Shown: piece after piece, positions 9,064-17,943 of the stretch | Numbering within the stretch: position 1 is the stretch's first letter | Layout: each line of letters starts with the position of its first letter | Assembly (NCBI GenBank): GCA_023511585.1 | Contig: JAIMBF010000002.1 | Coordinates: 1 to 64,000 of the forward strand | Direction: 5' to 3' | Source: Terriglobia bacterium | Lineage (GTDB): Bacteria > Pseudomonadota > Alphaproteobacteria > Acetobacterales > Acetobacteraceae | Length of the DNA: 64,000 nucleotides | Program-made: the position numbers and the translations under genes | Notes under the pieces: generated by a model | Told to the model about the DNA's origin: nothing | Databases searched by the model: none | What the model saw: only the letters and a program-made list of their open reading frames with translations

Positions 9064-9291
9064 TCAAGCGTGGCCCGCAACGCCGAAGGTTTGTTCGCTG
9101 CTTGCGCGCACCACTGCGGCAAGCAAACGCAGGGCTTCGGCCCCGCCACGGTCTTCCAATGTACCGGCATCAAATTCCGCCGCCAAAAGCTCGGCCTGAG
9201 CAGCGATGGTGTTCGCCGCCCGCGCCAGGGCTTCCCGCGAAAGCATGATTTGTTGGTCCTCGGAAAGCGAATCCCAATCCTTCGACGCCAT
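9064..9291 (-). CDS. Small hypothetical protein, Ala/Glu-rich helical
   Basis: 75 residues (MASKDWDSLSEDQQ... to VAGHA), mainly predicted helix, with no signal peptide or membrane segment and no motif I recognise. Composition and codon choice match flanking genes, and a GGAGAG ribosome-like site lies upstream of the ATG. It converges with the ThDP enzyme gene. It could be a lineage-specific conserved protein; function unknown. Confidence 0.5.
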   Translation of the reverse strand: MASKDWDSLSEDQQIMLSREALARAANTIAAQAELLAAEFDAGTLEDRGGAEALRLLAAVVRASSEQTFGVAGHA

Positions 9292-9684
9292 CTTCTACTC
9301 TCCAAAACAATGGAGGCTACGCAGCCGATATATCGACACCGCCCTTAGTGGGACAGAGTCGCTATCATCATTGTTTCCCCCGCCATTATCGCCGGAAATG
9401 TTTAATGGTTAATTATTAACAGTTACTATAATTAAGAGCAAGTTGATAAAACCCAACCTCACGGTTTCGTGATTCGACGATTCGCTCCGCGTCTTCTTTG
9501 CGTTCTTTCGGGGTTTTGATTTCTTGGGGGGTTATGAGGACTCCCGGCCCCTTCGGAATGGAGGAAAGTCGCGGTGCGATTGTATCGGGAATCGGCTGCG
9601 TATCAATCTTCGGTTGCAAAGCAGAATCCTGGGGTTGTGTCAGGTGTTCTTCTCGCTGCTGAAAGATTTTGCTAGCTGAACGAT
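9292..9684. other. 393-bp non-coding stretch rich in GANTC sites and TTAA heptads
   Basis: No convincing gene is present. The stretch is noticeably more AT-rich around 9400-9440. It holds TTAA at 9402, 9409 and 9416 with TTAC at 9423, a 7-bp spacing. It also holds six GANTC sites (the CcrM target) at 9356, 9471, 9479, 9539, 9589 and 9624. It is the upstream region of rnhB and, one gene further, ccrM. A leftward open frame covers part of it but has no credible start. A promoter or cell-cycle control function is inference. Confidence 0.5.
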
Positions 9685-10302
9685 ATGCCGGATCTCGAGA
9701 TCGAGCGCAGGCTGGGTGGGCATATCGCCGGGGTTGATGAAGTCGGCCGCGGGCCGCTTGCCGGACCAGTGCTTGCCGCCGCGGTTTCGCTGGGGCCGAA
9801 CGTTTCACCCGAGCTCGCCGCGCTGATCGACGATTCGAAAAAGCTCTCCGCATCGGCGCGGCAAAGTGCTTTTGACGCGTTGCGATTCCATAAAGGCGTG
9901 CAAATCGCTCTCGGCGCAGCTTCGGTTGCCGAGATTACGCGGCTGAATATCACCGGTGCGAGCCTGCTTGCCATGCGCCGCGCCGTGCTGCGCCTGCCCC
10001 GCTTGCCGGATACTGTATTGGTCGACGGCCATTTGGCGCCGCCTCTTGCTTGCCGCGTGTGCTGCATTGTCGGCGGCGACGCGCGCTCGCTTTCCATTGC
10101 CGCCGCCTCCATCGTGGCAAAAGTCGTTCGCGACCGGCTGATGACAAAACTGGCCCGACGTTTCCCCGCATACGGATGGGAGCGCAACGCGGGATATCCC
10201 ACCCCCGAGCATCGCGCGGCCCTTGCCCGAATCGGCCCTTCTCCGCATCATCGGCCGGGCTTTGGCTCGGTTCGGGCTTTCGTTGAAGTCTCGCGACTTT
10301 GA
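9685..10302 (+). CDS. rnhB: Ribonuclease HII
   Basis: 205 residues, typical RNase HII size. The catalytic motif [14 protein letters not shown] (Asp18, Glu19), the DDSKKLS segment and the later VDGH and [20 protein letters not shown] segments are all present. The enzyme nicks RNA-DNA hybrids and removes single ribonucleotides from DNA. It sits 111 bases upstream of ccrM, an arrangement known from other alphaproteobacteria. The start ATG opens directly on the conserved fold. Confidence 0.95.
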   Translation: MPDLEIERRLGGHIAGVDEVGRGPLAGPVLAAAVSLGPNVSPELAALIDDSKKLSASARQSAFDALRFHKGVQIALGAASVAEITRLNITGASLLAMRRAVLRLPRLPDTVLVDGHLAPPLACRVCCIVGGDARSLSIAAASIVAKVVRDRLMTKLARRFPAYGWERNAGYPTPEHRAALARIGPSPHHRPGFGSVRAFVEVSRL

Positions 10303-10413
10303 CCGAAACCCGGATGTGGCAAAGACGCACTTCTTTGGGACCGATTCGAGACTGATTGACGCAACCTCTTTCGCCATTCCATAACGACCTGTTAAGGAAG
10401 GTGTCCAGAAGCC

Positions 10414-11526
10414 TTGGAAATTGCGCGCGAACTGCCACTTGACCAGATTTTACTGGGAGATTGCATCCGTATCATGCGGATGCTGCCGAGCGGTTCCATC
10501 CACTGCATCTTTGCCGATCCCCCTTACAATCTCCAGCTCAGGGGCGAGTTGCGGCGCCCGGACGATAGCGTGGTAGACGGCGTTGACGAGGAATGGGACC
10601 GCTTCCCGGACTATGCGGCCTATGACGCCTTCACGCGCGAATGGTTGAGCGAATGCCGTCGCCTGTTACACAAGGACGGCACGATCTGGGTGATCGGGGC
10701 TTATCACAACGTTTTTCGGCTTGGTTGCGCGCTGCAGGATTTGGGCTTTTGGATTCTCAATGACGTGATTTGGCGCAAGGCCAATCCGATGCCCAATTTT
10801 CGCGGCCGGCGCTTTACCAACGCGCACGAGACTTTGATCTGGGCAGCCCGCGGGCGCGATTCGCGGTATCGGTTCAATTATCAGGCCATGAAAGCCTTGA
10901 ACGACGACGTGCAAATGCGAAGTGATTGGTTTATTCCCATATGTACCGGCTCGGAGCGCCTTCTCAACGCCAACGGACTGAAGTTGCACCCCACGCAAAA
11001 GCCGGAGGCGTTGCTCTATCGCGTGCTGCTGGCCGGCACGGCACCGGGAGATATCGTGCTCGACCCTTTCCTTGGAACCGGCACAACCGCCGTGGTTGCC
11101 CGCCGTTTGGGCCGGCATTTCGTCGGCATCGAGAGGCACCCGGCCTATGTAGAGGCGGCACTGGCGCGCTTGAAGCAGGTTCGGCCGATGCCGGAGGCGG
11201 GCCTCGCCATAACGCCTTCCCGGCGCGATGCTCCGCGCATTCCCTTCGGCAGTCTGGTGGAGGCCGGAGTGGTTCCCCCCGGCTCCAAGCTCTTCGACCG
11301 CACGCGGCGCGCGAATGCCACGGTGGCGGCCGATGGTTCTCTGATTGCTGGCAATCTGCGCGGCTCCATTCATCAAGTCGGTGCCCGCATCCAGAACGCC
11401 CCCTCCTGCAACGGCTGGATGTTCTGGCATATCGAGCGAGGCGGCACGCTCGTTCCCCTGGATGTGCTGCGCGAGGAAGTTATCCGTGCACAAGCCTTGA
11501 AGCCGTCCTCAGTCGTGCGCAGCTGA
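10414..11526 (+). CDS. ccrM: Cell-cycle adenine DNA methyltransferase CcrM (GANTC)
   Basis: 370 residues. The catalytic motif DPPYNLQL begins at about residue 35 and the AdoMet-binding motif [14 protein letters not shown] near residue 213, the beta-class order. A C-terminal extension (residues about 265-365) matches the RAMA-type domain found in CcrM. The enzyme methylates adenine in GANTC and couples transcription to replication in alphaproteobacteria. The start is a TTG preceded at 11 bases by AAGGAAGG; no nearby ATG is in frame. A GATTC site lies 67 bases upstream of the start, and TTAAG overlaps the ribosome site. No paired restriction enzyme is present, as expected for an orphan methylase. 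Confidence 0.93.
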   Translation: MEIARELPLDQILLGDCIRIMRMLPSGSIHCIFADPPYNLQLRGELRRPDDSVVDGVDEEWDRFPDYAAYDAFTREWLSECRRLLHKDGTIWVIGAYHNVFRLGCALQDLGFWILNDVIWRKANPMPNFRGRRFTNAHETLIWAARGRDSRYRFNYQAMKALNDDVQMRSDWFIPICTGSERLLNANGLKLHPTQKPEALLYRVLLAGTAPGDIVLDPFLGTGTTAVVARRLGRHFVGIERHPAYVEAALARLKQVRPMPEAGLAITPSRRDAPRIPFGSLVEAGVVPPGSKLFDRTRRANATVAADGSLIAGNLRGSIHQVGARIQNAPSCNGWMFWHIERGGTLVPLDVLREEVIRAQALKPSSVVRS

Positions 11527-11613
11527 TAAGCGGAGCACGTCAACGCTCTGGCCCGTTCTCCATAAGCGTGGAATATACCCCCTCTTTTTGCAAATATTCA
11601 GGAGACATTTCGC

Positions 11614-12084
11614 ATGCCGAAGACGAAACCATTGTGGGCGGTCATCACCGATGGTGACCATGCGCGCATTGTGGTTCTGGATCTTCCCTCCGGTTCGTTT
11701 CGCACCCTTTATACCGAGGAATCGATAAACGCCCACAAACAAGCGGCGGACTTGGGCAGGGACGAGCCGGCACGCGTCTTCGACAGGTTTGGCCTTGGGC
11801 GGCATGCCATCGAGCCCAAGACCGATCCTCGCGAAAAATCCGAACAGAAATTTCTGCGTGCGGTGGCAGAGCGGGTAAATGAAATCGCGGCTCAGGAGCA
11901 ACTCGGAAAGCTGGTATTGGTTGCCCCTCCAAAAGCGATGCCGATTTTGCGGGATTCATTGGCTCGGCACGCTGCAGCAAAACTTGCGGGAACCGTAGTG
12001 AAAGATTTGGTCAAGACACCGGACGAAGATCTCCCACGGCACTTGGAGGAATGGCTGCCGCCCGCGATCCGGCAGCGTTTATAG
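11614..12084 (+). CDS. Host attachment protein / baeRF-like family
   Basis: 156 residues. The start WAVITDGDHARIVVLD, a middle rich in charged residues, and the segment KLVLVAPPKAMPILRDSL match the 'host attachment protein' (AtsE-like) family of bacterial eRF1-fold proteins. The family name comes from plant attachment in Agrobacterium, but most members have no proven function, and no GGQ peptide-release motif is present here. It follows ccrM by 87 bases and its end overlaps the convergent mutY end by 6 bases. Confidence 0.75.
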   Translation: MPKTKPLWAVITDGDHARIVVLDLPSGSFRTLYTEESINAHKQAADLGRDEPARVFDRFGLGRHAIEPKTDPREKSEQKFLRAVAERVNEIAAQEQLGKLVLVAPPKAMPILRDSLARHAAAKLAGTVVKDLVKTPDEDLPRHLEEWLPPAIRQRL

Positions 12085-13188
12085 TCTGCGGCGCCGCATT
12101 TTGCCGATCTCCCGCGCTTCATCGGCGTTCGCTGTCATAAGGCCAAAGGTTTCTGCAAGGCTCACGCATTTGCGCATGACCGTGGGCAATGCCTGCGCGT
12201 GCACGTCGCGGATCGGGCAGAGGAAGCCCGTTGTCTCGATCCGCGGCACTGCTGCCGCAAAAACCTCCAGCGTCAAAGCAAAGTGCGTAAAAACGTGGCG
12301 GACCTGTCCGATATGGCGCCACGGTGCCGGCATCGGGGCTGCGGCCATTGCTTCTTTTTCCGAATAGGGTTCTGAAATCCACGGGGTGCCCGGCAATTCG
12401 CTCATGCCGCCCAAAAGTCCCCGCGAGGGGCGGCGGCGCAAGAGCACGTTGCCCGCGGCGTCGGTAAGCCAAAAGTGCACGCCGAACCGCCGCGGCCGCG
12501 GCATTTTCGGAGCCGACCGCGGCAAAGTCTCCGCGATTCCCTGCGCGCGAGCCGCGCAAAATGCATCCCAAGGGCATGCCGCACAGCGCGGTGATTTCGG
12601 AGTGCAGACGGTGGCCCCGAGATCGAACAACGCTTGGGCAAGATCGCCCGGTCGCTTTTGGCCCGCCTCCGTCGCCGCGAGTTCGGCGGCTTTCTGCTCC
12701 AGCTGAGGCCGCGCTTTCGGCAAAGGCGTGGTCATGGCAAAAACGCGGGTGAGCACCCGCGCGACATTCGCATCCACCGGAACCACGGGCTTGCCGAAAG
12801 CAATCGCTGCAATCGCCGCCGCCGTGTAAAGGCCGATGCCCGGCAGGCGACGCAATTCACGGACATCGGAAGGAAATTCCCCCCTGGCCGCCAGCATGCG
12901 GGCGCATGCGTGCAGGTTTCGAGCCCGGGCGTAATAGCCAAGCCCGGCCCATTCCCTCAACACGGCTTGCTCGGAAGCCTCGGCCAGAGCGGCAAGGGTC
13001 GGAAATTGTGCAAAAAATTTTTTATAATGTGGTATTACTGCCGCAACGGTGGTTTGTTGCAACATAATCTCACTGAGCCAAACGCGGTAAGGATCCGCTT
13101 GCTCTCCCGGGTTTGCGCGCCACGGCAACGCGCGTCGATGGGTATCGTACCAAGAGAGAAGGCAGGCAACGGAGGCGGCGATGGACAC
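12079..13188 (-). CDS. mutY: A/G-specific adenine glycosylase MutY
   Basis: About 369 residues from a GTG at 13188. Seen are the substrate-recognition segment LSEIMLQQTTVAAVIPHY, the helix-hairpin-helix LPGIGLYTAAAIAAIAFGK with the catalytic Asp in VPVDANVARV, and the four-cysteine iron-sulfur loop CTPKSPRCAACPWDAFC. A C-terminal NUDIX-like domain follows. The enzyme removes adenine mispaired with 8-oxoguanine. An ATG at 13230 would extend the protein but overlap the divergent DUF721 gene by 50 bases, so the shorter start is preferred; even this overlaps the divergent ATG at 13181 by 8 bases. Confidence 0.93.
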   Translation of the reverse strand: MSIAASVACLLSWYDTHRRALPWRANPGEQADPYRVWLSEIMLQQTTVAAVIPHYKKFFAQFPTLAALAEASEQAVLREWAGLGYYARARNLHACARMLAARGEFPSDVRELRRLPGIGLYTAAAIAAIAFGKPVVPVDANVARVLTRVFAMTTPLPKARPQLEQKAAELAATEAGQKRPGDLAQALFDLGATVCTPKSPRCAACPWDAFCAARAQGIAETLPRSAPKMPRPRRFGVHFWLTDAAGNVLLRRRPSRGLLGGMSELPGTPWISEPYSEKEAMAAAPMPAPWRHIGQVRHVFTHFALTLEVFAAAVPRIETTGFLCPIRDVHAQALPTVMRKCVSLAETFGLMTANADEAREIGKMRRRRL

Positions 13189-13690
13189 AAAAGCGGATAT
13201 GCCGGCGAAGCGAAGCCCTGGCAAGAGCACCGAATCGCAAGCCGAGCGCCATATTTACGGCCCGCGCATGATCGCCTCCGTGCTCGCCGGGGTGACGCGG
13301 CCGGCCTTTCGCAAGCGCGGACCGGCAACCGCCCGCCTGCTTGCCGAGTGGCCGAACATTGTCGGCCCCGAGCTCGCTCAGCTGACAACGCCAAAACGGC
13401 TTGCCGCGGGCACGCTGACCATCGCCTGCGCGGGGCCGGCGGCGCTGGAGCTCCAACACCTCTCGACCGAACTGCTTCAGCGCATTGCACTCTACCTTGG
13501 GCCGGAGACCGTGAAACAGCTGCGATTTGTCCAAAACGCGGGATTGCCGCCAAGGAAGACGCCGTCTTTGCCGAAATTGGCCCCCGCGCGAGACGATGCC
13601 GCGCCCGCCGGCCTCGCAGACTTTCCTCCGGGCCTTCTGCGCGATAGTCTGCTTTCCCTAGCACGTTGCATTCGGACAGCATCGCAGTAA
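13181..13690 (+). CDS. DUF721 / DciA-family protein
   Basis: 169 residues. The core (residues about 35-115), containing RKRGPATARLLAEWPNIVGPELAQLTTPKRL and LELQHLSTELLQRI, is the DUF721 fold. DciA members of this family load the replicative helicase DnaB in most bacteria that lack DnaC. An alternative ATG at 13199 would avoid the overlap with mutY. It is followed by dsbA and smc on the same strand, a block seen in other alphaproteobacteria. Helicase loading is inferred from the family. Confidence 0.82.
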   Translation: MDTKADMPAKRSPGKSTESQAERHIYGPRMIASVLAGVTRPAFRKRGPATARLLAEWPNIVGPELAQLTTPKRLAAGTLTIACAGPAALELQHLSTELLQRIALYLGPETVKQLRFVQNAGLPPRKTPSLPKLAPARDDAAPAGLADFPPGLLRDSLLSLARCIRTASQ

Positions 13691-13764
13691 ATGCCGCAAA
13701 GGAAGCGCCTGGAGCCCCCACTTTCGGCCTGATCTTTCGTAAGGAACTGGATATAAAGGACACC

Positions 13765-14373
13765 ATGTTTATCAAGCGCCGCTCGCTTCTTCTCCTTTTG
13801 GGTAGTTTTCCGGTTTTGGCCAACCATGCGCGCGCCGCCGCGCCGGATGAACGGCTTACGCCTCGGGTTTTGGGGCGGGCGGATGCGAAATATAAAGTCA
13901 CCGAGTTCTTTTCGCTGACTTGCACGCATTGTGCCGCGTTCGCGCGCGAGACCATGCCGCAGATCAAAAAAGAGCTTATTGAGACAGGCCAGCTTCAGTG
14001 GATTTTTGCGGACTTCCCGCTGGATCGGCTGGCGCTTGCGGCAGCAATGGTCGCGCGTGCCTTGCCGATTGACCGATATGAACCCTTCCTCACGGCGCTA
14101 TTTGCAAGCCAGGATCGGTGGGCATTCAATCGCGAGGCCTCGCCGCTGGAAGAGCTGGCAAAGATGGCGATGCTTGCCGGCATGTCGCGGCAGACTTTTG
14201 ATGCAACCGTGAACGACGAGGCTTTTGCCAAAGCGATTTTAGCTGCTCAAGAAGAAGCCGAGCGGAAATACAACATCAGCGCCACTCCCACCTTTCTCTG
14301 CAACGGTAAAACCCGCGCCGGCGAAATGCCTTATGACGCCTTTGTGAAATTCATTACGCAAGCGCAAAGCTGA
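13765..14373 (+). CDS. DsbA-family periplasmic thiol oxidoreductase
   Basis: 202 residues. ATG at 13765 is chosen because it opens a signal peptide (MFIKRRSLLLLLGSF to ARAAA) and has AAAGGA upstream. The active site is TCTHC at Cys53 and Cys56, and the cis-Pro motif is SATPTFLCNG. DsbA-like proteins introduce disulfide bonds into exported proteins. The CTHC centre is close to that of DsbA-type proteins that act on cell-envelope substrates. It lies 18 bases before smc, so it is probably co-transcribed. Confidence 0.9.
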   Translation: MFIKRRSLLLLLGSFPVLANHARAAAPDERLTPRVLGRADAKYKVTEFFSLTCTHCAAFARETMPQIKKELIETGQLQWIFADFPLDRLALAAAMVARALPIDRYEPFLTALFASQDRWAFNREASPLEELAKMAMLAGMSRQTFDATVNDEAFAKAILAAQEEAERKYNISATPTFLCNGKTRAGEMPYDAFVKFITQAQS

Positions 14374-14391
14374 ATGGCAGGATAACAGAGG

Positions 14392-17300
14392 GTGCCGGTC
14401 CGTTTTGTCCGCCTCAAAATCTCCGGCTTCAAAAGCTTTGCGGACCCGACGGTTCTGGAAATTCTTCCAGGGCTGACGGGGATCGTGGGGCCCAACGGAT
14501 GCGGCAAATCCAATGTGGTGGATGCCCTGCGCTGGGTCATGGGCGAAAGTTCGGCGCGTTCGCTCCGCGGCGGCGAAATGGAGGATGTGATCTTCTCCGG
14601 CACCGCGCATCGCCCGTCACGCAACTTGGCCGAAGTCACTCTTTGGCTGGAAGATGCGCAGGGGCTTGCGCCGCCGCCGTTTCACGAAGAGCCCGAGCTT
14701 GAGATCAGCCGCAAGATCGAGCGCGGCGGGACCAGCAGCTTCCGGATCAACCGCCAGGAAGTCCGCGCGCGCGATGTGCAGACCCTTTTTGCCGATTTGG
14801 CCAGCGGCGCGCGGTCTTCGACCATTGTGAGCCAAGGGCGGGTTTCGGCGCTTATTCAAGCGCGCCCGGAAGAGCGGCGCGGAATTCTGGAAGAGGCGGC
14901 CGGAATTTCCGGGCTGCATGCACGCCGGCAAGAAGCCGAACAGAAATTGCGCGCCGCCGAGGCCAATCTCGTTCGCGCCGATGACCTTCGCGGACAAATG
15001 GAAACCCAATTGGTGGGGCTCAAGCGCCAAGCCCGCCAGGCCAATCGCTATCGCAACCTTTCCGTGAGCATTCGCGATACCGAGGCAAAGCTGATGGCCT
15101 TGCAGGCTGCCCGGCTCGCTGCCGCGCGCATTGCGGCGCAGGAAAGAGCAAACGCAGCGAGGATAGAGGTTGCAACCTGCACGGAATCGGTGCGGGCGAC
15201 TTCCGAACAGGAGCAGGCGGCTTCGGCTGCGCTTTTGCCGCTCCGCGAGAAGGCCGCGGAGGCACGCGCAGAGCTTGAGCGCGCGCGCCTTGCCGAAGAA
15301 CAACTCGCGGCGGAAGAACAGCACGCCGCCGCGGCTTTGCAGGCAACCGAGCAACGCCTTGTTCTTCTTCGCCGAGATATCGACCATGCCCGGCAATTGC
15401 TGGCCGATGCCACCCGTGCGGTAGAGCGCTTGGACGCGGAGGCGCAGGCCTTGGCGGCGGAAGAGAAAAGCTTCCCAGCGGCAAAAGCCGCGCTGGAAAC
15501 CGAAGCAGAGCAAGCCGCGGCCGAGGTTCGGGTTGCCGAAGTTGCGGCCAATCAAGCCGCCGAGCTTGCGGCGGAAATGGCTGCCCAGCAGCGGGCCCAG
15601 GCAAAAGAACTGAAGCAGGCGGAAGCGAAAGCCCAACGGCTTCGCGAGGAGCTCGCGAAACTCTTGCAGGAACGCGCACGCCTGCAGCCGCCCTCTGCAG
15701 AGGAACTGGCTGCAGCGCGCTCCGCACAAGCCCAAGCGGAAGAAGCCTGTGCGCGTTTGCGGGCGGAATTCCTGGAAGCCGAGCAAGCGCGGCTTGCGGC
15801 GCAGCAAGCGCTGGCCCGCGCGCGTGCCCGCTATGCCGAAGCGGACGCCGCCCGCAGCAAGCTGGCCGCCGAGGTGCAAGGTTTGGCGGCACTTTTGGAT
15901 GCGCATCACGCCGCAGAGGGCAACCGGCTGGTGGATGCGTTGGTCGTGCCTCCGGGGCTTGAGAAAGCGTTGGGCGCCGCTTTGGGCGAGGAGCTGGAAT
16001 GCTCCACAAATCCTGCCGCCCCGCGCTATTGGCGCGAGCTGCCCCCTTTGGCGGAAGAAACGAACCCCGAACCTCCGGCTGGAACCCGCCCCTTGGCGGA
16101 TCTGGTGCAGGCGCCGCCCGTTTTACGGCGCGCATTCGCAAAGATTGCGGTGCTCTCCGATGATTGCAGCGCCGAAAAAATCGATTTGAAGCCGGGGCAA
16201 ACCCTTGTCTCGCGCGAGGGAGGCGTGTGGCGTTGGGATGGGTTCACCATTCAACCCGGTGCGCCAAACCCGGCTGCGGTTCGGCTTGAGCAACGGAACA
16301 GGCTGAAGAAACTTCAAACGGAGCTCACAAGCGCGGAAGAAGACGCCAGAGCGGCGAGGCTGGAACTGGCCGCCGCGGAAGCGCGCGAGCGCGAAGCCGA
16401 GCAACTGGAGCGCACGCTTCGGAGCAAGCGGCGAGAGGCGGAAGACGCATTGGAACGTGCACGGCTTGCGGTGAGCAATCTTGCCGCGCGCGCATCCGGC
16501 ATTGCTGCGAAGCTTGCCGCTTTCGATGAACAACAGAAACGATTGGAAGCAGAACAAGAAGAGACCGCGACACACATTGCCGCCGCGCGCGCCGCGCTTA
16601 TCGCGGAAGCCGAGCTCAAGGCAACTCAAGACCGGCTGCAAGAGACGCAACGCGCGCTTTCTGCGGCGCGAAGCCGGGAGGCCAAGTCCCGCGCTGCGTG
16701 GGATGCATTGTTACGCGAACAAAAGCTTCGCCAGCAACGGCGTGATGTGATTGCAAGAGAACAGCAAAATTGGAAAGAACGCGCCGAAGATGCCGAAGGG
16801 CGGTTGATTGATCTTTCTGCGCGCCTCAAGGAAGCCGAGGCCGAACGCAGCGAACGCGCGGAGGCCCCTTCGCGGCTTGCCGCGCAGCGCCTTGCGGCAA
16901 AACAGGAGCTTACGCGCTTGGAAGCGGCGCACCGAGAAGTTCTCACCGCGCTACAAGTTGCGGAACGCGCCGCTGCCGAGGCCGGGCAAGCAGAGCGGGC
17001 AGCCGAGGCGGCTCTGGCGCAAGCGCGGGAAGCCATGGTGCGGGCTGAGGCTCAAGCCGAGCAAGCCGAGAGGGAATTCCAGGCGCTTGCGGAACGTATC
17101 GCCGAACGACTTGGGCCAAACGCAGCGCTTCCGGAATTGAAAGAAGAAGCCACGGCGGAAGCCGAGGAGCAACTGCGCAAGCGCTTGGAAAAACTGGTTC
17201 GCGAGCGCGAAGAGATGGGGCCCGTTAATCTCCGCGCCGAGATCGAAGCCAACGAACTGGAAAATCGCATCGCCGAGATTACGCGCGAGCGCGAAGAAAT

Positions 17301-17856
17301 TGCAGCGGCGATCGCCAAATTGCGTCATTCGATCGCGCATTTAAACCGCGAAGGGCGCGAGCGGTTAACATCCGTGTTTACCGACGTGGACCGACATTTC
17401 CAGCGATTGTTCACGCAGCTTTTCGGCGGCGGAAAAGCACATTTGGCATTTGTCGACTCGGCCGACCCCTTGACCGCTGGGTTGGAAATTTATGCTTCCC
17501 CGCCGGGAAAAAAGCTTGCAACGCTTTCCCTGCTTTCCGGCGGCGAGCAGGCTTTGACGGCACTGGCTTTGATTTTTGCGGTGTTTTGCTGCAACCCTAC
17601 GCCGATTTGCGTGATGGACGAAGTGGATGCACCGCTGGATGATGCCAATATCGAACGTCTTTGCAGCCTGCTCGAACATTTGGCTCGCGAAACGCCGACA
17701 AGTTTCTTGGTGGTCACGCATTCCCATCTGACGATGGCACGAATGGATCGGCTCTATGGCGTTACCATGCAGGAACGCGGGGTTTCGCTGCTGCTTTCGG
17801 TTGATCTCGGCGAAGCGCAACGCTATGCAGAACAGCGCCCCATGGCGGCCGAATAA
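14392..17856 (+). CDS. smc: Chromosome segregation protein SMC
   Basis: 1154 residues starting with GTG. The Walker A motif GPNGCGKSN is at residues about 33-41, followed by a Q-loop region. Two very long Ala/Glu/Arg-rich coiled coils flank a hinge (residues about 500-610). The ABC signature LLSGGEQALTALAL is near residue 1047 and the Walker B motif PICVMDEVDAPLDD follows. SMC forms the condensin ring with ScpA and ScpB, which are not in this window. The high GC and strong codon bias create long spurious reverse-strand frames opposite the coiled coils. Confidence 0.97.
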   Translation: MPVRFVRLKISGFKSFADPTVLEILPGLTGIVGPNGCGKSNVVDALRWVMGESSARSLRGGEMEDVIFSGTAHRPSRNLAEVTLWLEDAQGLAPPPFHEEPELEISRKIERGGTSSFRINRQEVRARDVQTLFADLASGARSSTIVSQGRVSALIQARPEERRGILEEAAGISGLHARRQEAEQKLRAAEANLVRADDLRGQMETQLVGLKRQARQANRYRNLSVSIRDTEAKLMALQAARLAAARIAAQERANAARIEVATCTESVRATSEQEQAASAALLPLREKAAEARAELERARLAEEQLAAEEQHAAAALQATEQRLVLLRRDIDHARQLLADATRAVERLDAEAQALAAEEKSFPAAKAALETEAEQAAAEVRVAEVAANQAAELAAEMAAQQRAQAKELKQAEAKAQRLREELAKLLQERARLQPPSAEELAAARSAQAQAEEACARLRAEFLEAEQARLAAQQALARARARYAEADAARSKLAAEVQGLAALLDAHHAAEGNRLVDALVVPPGLEKALGAALGEELECSTNPAAPRYWRELPPLAEETNPEPPAGTRPLADLVQAPPVLRRAFAKIAVLSDDCSAEKIDLKPGQTLVSREGGVWRWDGFTIQPGAPNPAAVRLEQRNRLKKLQTELTSAEEDARAARLELAAAEAREREAEQLERTLRSKRREAEDALERARLAVSNLAARASGIAAKLAAFDEQQKRLEAEQEETATHIAAARAALIAEAELKATQDRLQETQRALSAARSREAKSRAAWDALLREQKLRQQRRDVIAREQQNWKERAEDAEGRLIDLSARLKEAEAERSERAEAPSRLAAQRLAAKQELTRLEAAHREVLTALQVAERAAAEAGQAERAAEAALAQAREAMVRAEAQAEQAEREFQALAERIAERLGPNAALPELKEEATAEAEEQLRKRLEKLVREREEMGPVNLRAEIEANELENRIAEITREREEIAAAIAKLRHSIAHLNREGRERLTSVFTDVDRHFQRLFTQLFGGGKAHLAFVDSADPLTAGLEIYASPPGKKLATLSLLSGGEQALTALALIFAVFCCNPTPICVMDEVDAPLDDANIERLCSLLEHLARETPTSFLVVTHSHLTMARMDRLYGVTMQERGVSLLLSVDLGEAQRYAEQRPMAAE

Positions 17857-17926
17857 AAGAGATCAAGGCGCAAAGCAGAGCAATGCAGATGCCGGCCTGT
17901 TGCTGCCCTTGCGCGCAGCCTCTTTT
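17855..17926. terminator. Possible bidirectional terminator between smc and secF
   Basis: AAAAGAG at 17855-17861 pairs with CTCTTTT at 17920-17926, and inner CAAGG pairs with CCTTG, giving an imperfect stem between convergent genes. The flanking A and T runs would serve both strands. The structure is long and bulged, so the call is weak. Confidence 0.3.
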
Positions 17927-17943
17927 CGCAAGATGGATTGCTT

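Noticed and set aside
9416-9853. Leftward open frame of 145 codons spanning the gap before rnhB and the rnhB 5' end
   Set aside because: More than a third of it is antisense to the conserved rnhB start, the part outside rnhB has no ATG or GTG start with a ribosome site, and no motif is recognisable.
14617-15909. 430-codon leftward frame opposite smc
   Set aside because: It mirrors the coiled-coil coding strand and has no domain logic; smc is certain here.
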